Shown here: in pieces, positions 1 to 4,921 of the stretch
How positions within the stretch are numbered: position 1 is the stretch's first letter
How the letters are laid out: the number at the start of each line of letters is the position of its first letter
Source: Ilumatobacteraceae bacterium
Lineage (GTDB): Bacteria > Actinomycetota > Acidimicrobiia > Acidimicrobiales > Ilumatobacteraceae
Direction of reading: 5' to 3'
DNA length: 5,036 bases
Assembly: GCA_025464045.1 (NCBI GenBank)
Contig: JAODBQ010000258.1
Location: 1 to 5,036, forward strand
Translations under genes and position numbers: made by a program
The notes under the pieces: model-generated
What the model saw: the letters and a program-made list of their open reading frames with translations, nothing else
The model's database searches: none
What the model was told of the DNA's origin: nothing

Positions 1-2
1 AG

Positions 3-416
3 CTCGTGCTGGGTCGCAAGATGAGCGTGGCGCGTTGCACGGTGGAGCTGGTGATGCGACACCTGAGCCTGACTGGTCTGCCGGGCCGTCCGGGGTATCG
101 CAAGATCACGAACACGCCGACAGCGACCGATCTCGTCAACCGCGACTTCGCGCGGACGGAGCCGAACCGGTTGTGGTTGACCGACATCACCGAGCACCCG
201 ACCCGGGAGGGCAAGGTCTACTGCGCGGTCGTGCTCGACGCGTTCTCCCGGCGGGTCGTGGGCTGGTCGATCGACTCGTCGCAGACCGCGAGCCTGGTCG
301 TCAACGCGCTCGGGATGGCGCTCGAGAACCGCAATGCCGAAGGCGCCCGTTCAATGCGCCGCTCCCGCTTGTTCGGCCGCCGTCGAGCCTCAGTGGGCAT
401 CCGCGCCTCCGAGTGA
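3..416 (+). pseudogene. IS3-family transposase (OrfB) remnant, 3'-truncated
   Basis: The open frame runs in from the left edge and ends at a TAG-free but premature TGA at 414-416. It reads as the middle of an IS3-type OrfB. A helix-turn-helix-like stretch (VARCTVELVMRHLSLTGLPG) is followed by the start of the integrase core (rve): RDFARTEPNRLWLTDITEHP, then VYCAVVLDAFSRRVVGWSID and SLVVNALGMALENRN. The Asp in WLTDIT is the first residue of the DDE triad. Homology stops at about position 335-345, just before the segment that should carry the second catalytic Asp (HSDxG-type motif), so the second Asp and the Glu are absent. The last ~24 codons are not transposase-like. The element cannot transpose. 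No inverted repeat or target duplication is visible because both ends are missing. The family call is secure; the subgroup is not. Confidence 0.88.
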
Positions 417-708
417 GTCACGACAATGAGCTCGTTGTCGAGAAGAGCGCCTCCAGTGCCTTCTTCCCGGGCGCAGTCGACTGCCCGACCTTCTTGCACC
501 GCGCACCACCGATACCGGGTTGATCACCGGTGCAGCCGCGAACGTCTGCTGTGAATCCTTCACACGAGACGCGGGCACGCTCGGCTACCGAGTCATCATG
601 GTGGCGGATGGGAACGCCACCGTGCGACACCAAGACCTCAACACCACACTCCACACCGTCTACCGATCATCCGGCGACGTGCAGTCGCGAACGTCGTCCT
701 TGAGCTGA
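386..708 (+). pseudogene. Isochorismatase-family cysteine hydrolase, frameshifted C-terminal remnant
   Basis: Two reading frames together give the C-terminal half of an isochorismatase/nicotinamidase-like hydrolase. From about 386 to 481, frame 2 reads HPRLRVSHDNELVVEKS then SAFFPGAVD, matching the family's region around the catalytic Lys (the K of VVEKS). From 481 onward, frame 1 continues with LPDLL, then DTGLITGAAANVCCES, TRDAGTLGYRVIMVADGNA and LNTTLHTVYRSSGDVQS, ending at TGA 706-708. The NVCCES motif holds the catalytic Cys. The frames join at GAC/CTG around 479-483 as if one base had been lost. The N-terminal half, with the catalytic Asp, is missing and replaced by IS3 sequence. Family members hydrolyse amides or vinyl ethers through an Asp-Lys-Cys triad; this copy cannot be functional. 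No start codon or ribosome-binding site is apparent for the remnant. Confidence 0.82.
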
Positions 709-732
709 TCAGTACAGGCGCCGTCGGGGCAG

Positions 733-751
733 CGAGGTCCACCCGACCTCG
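733..751 (-). terminator. Hairpin downstream of the DUF1931 gene
   Basis: Perfect 7-bp inverted repeat CGAGGTC / GACCTCG with a 5-nt loop (CACCC). It lies 38 nt beyond the stop codon of the minus-strand DUF1931 gene and just after the end of the plus-strand hydrolase remnant. No clear T-run follows on either side, so it may be a weak or factor-assisted terminator. It could equally be a chance hairpin in GC-rich DNA. Confidence 0.35.
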
Positions 752-789
752 TCGTCCGCCGGGGGCATCGGGAGCAGACCTCGGCATGA

Positions 790-1239
790 TCAGAGCAGGA
801 GATCGAAGATGCGGAACGCCCGCTCCCACTGGCGTGTCTGCGGGTTCTTGACGTTCGGGTCGATGAGCGGGAACAACCGGGCCAGAGCGAGGCAGAGCCC
901 GCCGGCGACGACATGCAGTTGCTCCTGCGTCTCATCGCTGAGTCCAAAGTCGAGCTGCGGCCATGTCGTGATCCGTTCCAGCACCGGCTCGAGCTCGACG
1001 TCGGCGTCGAGCCGTTCGAACTGGTGAATGCTCTCCTGGAGACCCTTGGTGATCGGCAGATCGACCAGCTCGATGATGTCGCGCCCATTCGCCTTGGCCA
1101 CTGCCTCGGCCCGGATGAGGAGGTCGGCGATCTTGCGATTGACGAACTCCCGGCAGCGCCTCAGATCGTCCTTGTCGATGTCGAGGTCGGCCGCCGCCCG
1201 GAAGAACCGCTCGAAGTTGGGCACACCCGCCACCTGCAT
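790..1239 (-). CDS. DUF1931 family histone-fold protein
   Basis: A 149-residue protein matching DUF1931 (PF09123), whose solved members from Aquifex and Thermus show a tandem histone-like fold in one chain. Diagnostic stretches are VAGVPNFERFFRAAADLDID (residues 3-22), a helical segment with FVNRKIADLLIRAEAVAKAN (about 32-51), IIELVDLPITKGLQESIHQF (55-74) and a C-terminal half ending WERAFRIFDLLL. Length is normal for the family. Function is unknown; the fold suggests DNA or protein binding, but this is inference. Two adjacent ATGs (1242 and 1239) follow a perfect AGGAGG at 1251-1246. The second ATG has the better 6-nt spacing, so 1239 is preferred. A TTG-initiated extension to 1287 is possible but would include the likely -10 region. 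The gene is transcribed away from the usp remnant and carries the shared GGACTACGCG promoter motif. Confidence 0.88.
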   Translation of the reverse strand: MQVAGVPNFERFFRAAADLDIDKDDLRRCREFVNRKIADLLIRAEAVAKANGRDIIELVDLPITKGLQESIHQFERLDADVELEPVLERITTWPQLDFGLSDETQEQLHVVAGGLCLALARLFPLIDPNVKNPQTRQWERAFRIFDLLL

Positions 1240-1286
1240 CATCGGCCTCCTGACATCCGGGCATGGCCACTCGACCTCTCGAGTCA

Positions 1287-1334
1287 AGCATGAGCGGCTC
1301 GACCCCGTCGAGGCATCACGCGGTCGCGTAGTCC
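1287..1334 (-). promoter_or_regulatory. Promoter of the DUF1931 gene with GGACTACGCG box
   Basis: On the minus strand GGACTACGCG lies at 1334-1325, within an imperfect inverted repeat GCGGAC-TACGC-GACCGC (one mismatch). After a 32-nt gap comes CATGCT (1292-1287), a -10-like hexamer of the same nAnGYT form and spacing as at the other three sites. Predicted transcription start is near 1280, leaving a leader of about 40 nt that carries the AGGAGG ribosome-binding site. This is the only one of the four promoters with a leader. Motif and spacing are seen directly; promoter activity is inferred. Confidence 0.6.
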
Positions 1335-1361
1335 GCCGAGGTTTTGAGTTTCCATGCCCGG

Positions 1362-1412
1362 CCCGGACTACGCGTCCGGGGGGACACGTCGCGACGACCC
1401 TCGGCGTAGGTT
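1362..1412 (+). promoter_or_regulatory. usp promoter: perfect palindromic operator plus -10
   Basis: CCCGGAC-TACGC-GTCCGGG (1362-1380) is a perfect 7-bp inverted repeat with a 5-nt centre and contains the shared core GGACTACGCG (1365-1374). TAGGTT (1407-1412) fits the actinobacterial TAnnnT -10 and lies 32 nt downstream of the core. The ATG begins 6 nt after it, the usual geometry of a leaderless promoter, placing the palindrome at about -57 to -39. No -35-like hexamer is visible, which suggests activator dependence. The core faces its twin in the DUF1931 promoter: 1325-1335 and 1364-1374 form an 11-bp inverted repeat. Confidence 0.62.
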
Positions 1413-1418
1413 CGCCAC

Positions 1419-1487
1419 ATGGCTGCTACCCGACCGATCATCATCGGCTATGACGACTCGCCCGCGTCGGACGCGGCGGTCGATTGA
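1419..1487 (+). pseudogene. Universal stress protein (UspA family) N-terminal remnant
   Basis: The ATG at 1419 opens a 22-codon frame, MAATRPIIIGYDDSPASDAA then VD, ended by TGA at 1485-1487. IIIGYDDSPASDAAVD is the classic first beta-strand and helix start of Usp proteins (usual form IVVGYDGSxxSxxAvdWA), including the Asp that contacts ATP in nucleotide-binding Usps. The stop sits where the family has Trp, so TGG to TGA is the likely lesion. The next codons (ARVLG) still look like the Usp helix. The other ~110-260 codons of a normal one- or two-domain Usp are gone, and the neighbouring gene's stop codon abuts at 1503. The start codon and the upstream promoter palindrome are intact, so a short peptide could still be made. 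Too short for most gene callers. Confidence 0.75.
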
Positions 1488-1502
1488 GCCCGCGTGCTCG
1501 GG

Positions 1503-2207
1503 TTACTCGCGTCGGCCGCGTCGATCGATCTCAGCACTGATGATCGCCGCCGTCTCGGGGTCGCCCTCGTCGATGGCGGCGAGCTCAGCTTCGATCAGGT
1601 CCTCCAACGACGCGTCCTCCAGCTGGTCGACGTCGATCCCCGGCGGCAACCCGACTTCGAGGTGGTCCACGTCGGAAGGAGTGCGCACGTCCCCACTCAG
1701 CGCCGCTTCCTCCGGCGGCGGCGGCGCAGCGCGATCTGCGAGTTCGGTGGCGTCGGCGAAGGGATCGTCTTCGATCGCCGCCGAGAGGGCCCCGACCTCG
1801 AGCGCCTCGACCGGATCGTCCACGTCGACGGCCTCCACCAACTGGTCACCACGAGGCGCCGTCCACTCGCCGGGCAACACCGCCGGGTCCACTTCCTCGC
1901 TCCGGCCCTCCTTCGGAAACGTTGCCGGCTCGTCTCCAAAGCTATTCAGCGCATTGTCATCGAGGTCGATGGCCGGTCCACGCGCCGTGGGTGCTGCCTC
2001 GCCGAGCTGCACTCGCAGCTGACCTCGCCTTCGCTCGAGGCTCTCGAGCAGCAGCAGCTGTTCGACGGCCATCCGTGCCGCCGTCGCCTCACCGGGCTGG
2101 CGCAGGTCCTCACCCAGCTCTTGGACCTCGGCGCCGAGCCGTCGGATCTGCTCTTCGAGCGAGCGAAGCTCCTGGCGGAACGCGGCGCGCTCCTCGTCAG
2201 TGGTCAC
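1503..2207 (-). CDS. Acidic coiled-coil protein of unknown function, partner of the baeRF gene
   Basis: I do not recognise a named family for this 234-residue protein. Residues about 4-68 form a charged, heptad-like coiled coil (FRQELRSLEEQIRRLGAEVQ, later LLLLESLERRRGQLRVQL). Residues about 75-195 are acidic, rich in Asp, Glu, Ala and Pro, and probably disordered, with similar short motifs DVDHLE and DVDQLE. The C-terminus (about 200-230) looks like a compact helical segment, LEDLIEAELAAIDEGDPETA, followed by SAEIDRRGRRE. There is no signal peptide or membrane segment. The start is GTG at 2207, only 3 nt after the stop of the baeRF gene, with GGATGA overlapping that stop as a weak ribosome-binding site. 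This tight coupling implies translation with, and perhaps interaction with, the baeRF product. Function is unassigned. Confidence 0.78.
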   Translation of the reverse strand: MTTDEERAAFRQELRSLEEQIRRLGAEVQELGEDLRQPGEATAARMAVEQLLLLESLERRRGQLRVQLGEAAPTARGPAIDLDDNALNSFGDEPATFPKEGRSEEVDPAVLPGEWTAPRGDQLVEAVDVDDPVEALEVGALSAAIEDDPFADATELADRAAPPPPEEAALSGDVRTPSDVDHLEVGLPPGIDVDQLEDASLEDLIEAELAAIDEGDPETAAIISAEIDRRGRRE

Positions 2208-2210
2208 GGC

Positions 2211-3494
2211 TCATCCGGGCGGCGTTTCGAGCGCTGGCCGGGGTACGGGGAAACGAAGGAGTGCCGCAACCGTGTGTTCACGCAGCGGCGTGTCGGCCCA
2301 GACGTGCTCGACATGGCCGCTCGCTTCGAGCACCTTTGCGGCACCGTCGTCGATGACATCGGCCGTCTGGCGAGTGGGATGCCCGTCCACGGGGCACACA
2401 CCGCCCTCGAGACCCAGCCAGCCGCAGCTGTCACAGACCCAACCCGGCGCAGCGGCGTCAGCCTGGATCAGCAGGCGTTCGACCGCCAGCGCATCGACGG
2501 CGAAGAGGCACCATTCGAGACCCTCCGCCCCGAGTCCTCCAGTTGCCACTCGCTCCATCGCCTGGGCGACCAGCTGCTCCTCTTCCCGGCGCTCGTACTC
2601 GTCGACCGCCGGCTGGGCGAGGTCTCTGGCAACCGCCGGAGTGAGCGTGTGTGGATCAGCGACGAACGTGCCGACCACCTTCTTGCGCAGGTCGTTCGGG
2701 AGCAGATCGAGGAATGCCGGCACCGTGTCCTCGTGGCCACCGACTACGACGAGATCGGTGCTCGTCTCGTCGACGAAGCGCTGCAAGGCCGCGGCCGTCT
2801 TACGGTAGTGGCGTTTGGCCAGCTCCTCGGCTTTGTTCCGAACGCCGTGCTCCTTGTCTCCCTCGGCGAAGTTCGGCTTCCGCAGGGCCCGGCCGTCCTC
2901 CCGGTCTTCGGCTTCGAGCTGCCCCAAGTAGAAGTCGAAGAGCCGACCGTGCTCGCGGTCGACGACCACGACGGCGTAGCGGTGCGATTCATCGAGCACG
3001 GCGAGCAGCGGGCGGATGTAGGGCGTGGCGTCGACCTCCACGCGGTCGCGCACCCATCCAGGAGCGATCGCCGCCTCTTCGAGGTCGAGTTGGCTGCAGC
3101 GGAAGAACGCGACCGTCCGTCCCTGCATGAGCGGCACGATCTCCTGCAGTTCGAGGATGCGCTCGGCGTCGGCGCGCAGTGACGCCCGTGCAGCGTGCGA
3201 AAGGTCGGCGGATTCGGCCCGCTCGCGCACGGCTTTGGCCGCGTCGTGGAGCCGTGACGTGCCGGCCTTGAGCTGCCCCGGGTCCTCGGGAACGGCCCAG
3301 TACAACGACACGACCGGAGCGTCCGGCGAGCGGACCTCGAGCAGTGTCTCGATGGCGTCGTCGATCGACGTGGCCGACAGCGTCAGCGGAGGGAGCGGTC
3401 GCCGTGGATGTTCGTCGTCGACCCGTGGAGCGACGACCGTCCCCGGCCGGGCCGGTGGAGGTGGGTCGTCGTCGGGTCGCTTTGCTCCCACCAC
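2211..3494 (-). CDS. Bacterial eRF1-like protein (baeRF, family 10-like)
   Basis: A 427-residue protein resembling the bacterial archaeo-eukaryotic release factor group (eRF1/Vms1 relatives), proposed to act on peptidyl-tRNA in stalled ribosomes. Residues 1-40 are Pro-rich and probably disordered. About 41-150 is an N-terminal domain (SLYWAVPEDPG; VAFFRCSQLDLEEA). About 172-242 resembles eRF1 domain 2 (YAVVVVDREHGRLFDFYLGQ). About 246-415 resembles domain 3 (LVVVGGHEDTVPAFLDLLP), with an inserted zinc-knuckle-like set C354, C357, C367 and H372 (CDSCGW, CPVDGH). The loop where eRF1 has GGQ (about 208-222) contains no GGQ, so hydrolysis by the classical mechanism is not assured. Start is GTG at 3494 or the adjacent GTG at 3491; neither has a Shine-Dalgarno sequence. 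The second lies exactly 6 nt after the predicted -10, favouring a leaderless start there. First gene of a two-gene operon. Confidence 0.82.
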   Translation of the reverse strand: MVGAKRPDDDPPPPARPGTVVAPRVDDEHPRRPLPPLTLSATSIDDAIETLLEVRSPDAPVVSLYWAVPEDPGQLKAGTSRLHDAAKAVRERAESADLSHAARASLRADAERILELQEIVPLMQGRTVAFFRCSQLDLEEAAIAPGWVRDRVEVDATPYIRPLLAVLDESHRYAVVVVDREHGRLFDFYLGQLEAEDREDGRALRKPNFAEGDKEHGVRNKAEELAKRHYRKTAAALQRFVDETSTDLVVVGGHEDTVPAFLDLLPNDLRKKVVGTFVADPHTLTPAVARDLAQPAVDEYERREEEQLVAQAMERVATGGLGAEGLEWCLFAVDALAVERLLIQADAAAPGWVCDSCGWLGLEGGVCPVDGHPTRQTADVIDDGAAKVLEASGHVEHVWADTPLREHTVAALLRFPVPRPALETPPG

Positions 3495-3497
3495 GCG

Positions 3498-3545
3498 AGC
3501 GTTACATCGCGCGCAGACCGCGGACCTCCCGCGAACGCGTAGTTC
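3498..3545 (-). promoter_or_regulatory. Promoter of the baeRF operon with GAACTACGCG box
   Basis: On the minus strand GAACTACGCG (3545-3536) matches the shared box at 9 of 10 positions. The compensating change is present on the other arm, so the site is still palindromic: GAAC-TACGC-GTTC. This argues for a real dyad operator. AACGCT (3503-3498) follows after 32 nt as the -10-like hexamer, and the GTG at 3491 starts 6 nt after it. The hexamer is a poor match to TAnnnT, which would fit an activator-dependent promoter. Confidence 0.52.
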
Positions 3546-3741
3546 TGGCTAGCTCTCGTAGCACGAGCCATCCGACTTCGAAGGGGGCAGGCCGAACCCG
3601 GCCGACGCTCACCCATGGGTTGCCTTCACCCACGCGATCGCGGGATGCGCGCTTCTAGGACCGGCGCGACGCTCGGGCTGAACCCAGTCGGCAACGCCCG
3701 GTCGTCCGCCAGCGAAGGAGCCGGAACGTGGCAACCAAAGT
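3546..3741. other. Intergenic stretch without a recognisable gene
   Basis: About 195 nt between the baeRF promoter and the esterase remnant. I find no convincing coding remnant, RNA gene or promoter box here. A short inverted repeat CTCGT-AGC-ACGAG occurs near 3554-3566 but is too small to call. The missing 5' part of the esterase gene should lie here if it had decayed only by point mutation, so a deletion is more likely. Confidence 0.4.
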
Positions 3742-3969
3742 CGCCCAGACGAGGACACCACGGCGAAGGAGGCCTTGCGCGGCTTTGAACGCTTCCCGGC
3801 GTGGATGTGGCGCAACGCGGTGGTGCTGGACCTCGTCGGTTGGCTGCGCGAGCACAACGACCGGGCCGGCAAGGACGAGCGGGCCAAAGCCGGTTTCTAC
3901 GGGCTCGCCCTCTACAGCCTCTATCGCTCGATGCGGAGATCATCGACTACCTCGACCTCCGCCGTGTGA
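3742..3969 (+). pseudogene. Erythromycin esterase family protein, internal fragment with frameshift
   Basis: Frame 1 from about 3742 reads RPDEDTTAKEALRGFERFPA, then WMWRNAVVLDLVGWLREHND and AKAGFYGLALYSLYRSM. This is the typical first-third region of erythromycin-esterase (EreA-like) proteins (family form ALRGFERFPTWMWRN, FYGLDLYSL). After ATG at 3931 the frame breaks: the expected continuation AEIIDYLD is read one frame over, as if one base were lost around 3933, and frame 1 ends at TGA 3967-3969. The normally conserved Asp in GLDLYSL is Ala here. The N-terminal part with the catalytic His/Glu region and all ~250 or more C-terminal residues are missing. It is non-functional. In mycobacteria an esterase of this family (Rv2030c) sits beside hspX, a parallel to the Hsp20 gene nearby. 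Confidence 0.8.
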
Positions 3970-4002
3970 GTCACCCACCGATCGCGACAACAAGGAGCAC
4001 CC

Positions 4003-4374
4003 ATGGCAGTGAAGCTGAATGATCGAGCCTTCGAGCACGCCAAGAGCCTGATCATCGACGGGCGGTTCGTCTACGACGACCGCGATGCCTGGAGCGAGCA
4101 TCAGCCGTCGACCGACGACGAGAACCGCTTCATCGAGGAACACGGCTACGACGAGTACGCCCGCTGGTACCTCGGCACCGGCGACGAGGCGGGCGAGGAC
4201 ACCAAGGCTCGCTACAAGTTCCCGTACGGCGACTTCGAGAAGGCCCACCGCTGCGGCCTGTTGGCCGCGGAGTCACGCGCCGGGCAGCGCAAGTACCTCG
4301 ACATCGATCTCGCCGTCGCCCACCTACACGGCATGCTCGACGCGCTGCACGCTTCGGCGCGGACAGGGCGGTAG
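4003..4374 (+). CDS. Small conserved protein of unknown function
   Basis: A 123-residue, soluble, acidic protein with no signal peptide or membrane helix. It opens MAVKLNDRAFEHAKSLIIDG, continues with an aromatic and acidic centre (DAWSEHQPSTDDENRFIEEH, YDEYARWYLG) and a C-terminal part FPYGDFEKAHRCGLLAAESR, then DIDLAVAHLHGMLDAL. I recall similar unnamed proteins in actinobacteria and proteobacteria but no assigned function. The regular codon bias and the distinct, non-repetitive sequence argue for a real gene. AAGGAG at 3992-3997, 5 nt before the ATG, is a strong ribosome-binding site and fixes the start. It follows the esterase remnant by about 30 nt in the same direction and may have been its downstream partner. 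None of the GGACTACGCG boxes points at it. A hairpin follows at 4393-4419. Confidence 0.85.
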   Translation: MAVKLNDRAFEHAKSLIIDGRFVYDDRDAWSEHQPSTDDENRFIEEHGYDEYARWYLGTGDEAGEDTKARYKFPYGDFEKAHRCGLLAAESRAGQRKYLDIDLAVAHLHGMLDALHASARTGR

Positions 4375-4392
4375 GGCCCGAGACGCGCCGCA

Positions 4393-4419
4393 TGGCCGGG
4401 TCCTCCACAAACCCGGCCA
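4393..4419. terminator. Bidirectional hairpin between convergent genes
   Basis: Perfect 9-bp inverted repeat TGGCCGGGT / ACCCGGCCA around a 9-nt loop (CCTCCACAA). It begins 18 nt after the stop of the plus-strand small gene and ends 22 nt beyond the stop of the minus-strand hsp20, which is where a shared terminator is expected. There is no T-tract, as is common for GC-rich actinobacterial terminators. Confidence 0.68.
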
Positions 4420-4441
4420 CTCGCGGTGATGCGATTCGGCG

Positions 4442-4915
4442 TTACTTCACTTCGACGTGACGTGCTTGCTCGTTCGACGCCTTGGGCACCCGAACGGTCA
4501 ACACGCCATCGCTCAGCGTCGCGGTGATGTTCTCGTCGTCGATCTCGCCGGGCAGCTGGAGGTCGTAGACGAACCGGCCGACGCTGCGAGTGCGGCGGCG
4601 CAATACGCCGGTGCGCTCCTTCTCCTTGCGTTCACCGGTGATCGTCAGGCGGCGTCCGGTGCTGGAGATGTCGATGTCCTTCTTGTCGACACCGGGCAGT
4701 TCGATCTCCAGCATGTACGCGTCGTCGGTCTCCTCCACGTCGGCCACAGGGATGAACCCGTCGGCGCGGGCCGAAGCGAGGTCTTCCCAGCTATCCGGGA
4801 AACGGGTCAGTTGCGAAACCATTCGCTCGAACTCGGTGAGCGGATCCCAACGTGCGGGGACGTTGCGCTCAGTGCTACGGGTTGTGGGTCGTTCACTTCG
4901 TACTAATTGGGCCAT
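4442..4915 (-). CDS. Hsp20/alpha-crystallin small heat-shock protein
   Basis: A 157-residue ATP-independent holdase chaperone of the small heat-shock family, which binds unfolding proteins as cytoplasmic oligomers. Residues 1-53 form the variable N-terminal arm (WDPLTEFERMVSQL, typical of bacterial Hsp20). Residues about 54-146 are the alpha-crystallin domain: FIPVADVEETDDAYMLEIEL, PGVDKKDIDIS, LTITGERK, VGRFVYDLQLPGEID and the signature ATLSDGVLTVRVPK. The tail ends HVEVK, a V-x-V version of the I-x-I motif used for oligomer contacts. Length and layout are normal, so it should be functional. The start is ATG at 4915 without a Shine-Dalgarno sequence, but exactly 6 nt after a -10-like CAAGCT, suggesting a leaderless message. 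It converges on the small gene to its left. Context and promoter motif place it in the same putative stress regulon as the baeRF operon, DUF1931 and the usp remnant. Confidence 0.95.
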   Translation of the reverse strand: MAQLVRSERPTTRSTERNVPARWDPLTEFERMVSQLTRFPDSWEDLASARADGFIPVADVEETDDAYMLEIELPGVDKKDIDISSTGRRLTITGERKEKERTGVLRRRTRSVGRFVYDLQLPGEIDDENITATLSDGVLTVRVPKASNEQARHVEVK

Positions 4916-4921
4916 GACGTC

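Noticed and set aside
218..499. 93-codon minus-strand open frame across the IS3/hydrolase junction
   Set aside because: It overlaps two plus-strand remnants with clear homology and has no recognisable domain.
1240..1287. TTG-initiated N-terminal extension of the DUF1931 protein
   Set aside because: The TTG has no ribosome-binding site and overlaps the predicted -10, while AGGAGG sits correctly before the ATGs at 1242/1239, where family similarity begins.
1265..1290. CTCGA-GAGG-TCGAG and CTTGACT near the DUF1931 start as a possible HspR (HAIR) site
   Set aside because: The second half does not match ACTCAAG at the required spacing; it is more simply a small dyad in the leader.
913..1293. 126-codon plus-strand open frame opposite DUF1931
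   Set aside because: Antisense shadow; the minus strand matches DUF1931 over its full length with a perfect ribosome-binding site.
1494..3182. 562-codon plus-strand open frame
   Set aside because: It is the antisense of the baeRF gene and its operon partner. The minus-strand products show family motifs and a coiled coil, whereas this frame gives Arg/Leu-rich sequence with no recognisable domain. Long antisense frames are common in GC-rich genes.
3644..3658. DARF followed by a stop, reminiscent of the GDARFVLLGE start of erythromycin esterases
   Set aside because: Only four residues match and flanking codons in all frames show no further similarity, so it may be chance.
4457..4906. 149-codon plus-strand open frame opposite hsp20
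   Set aside because: Shadow of the clear alpha-crystallin gene on the minus strand; no domain in its own translation.
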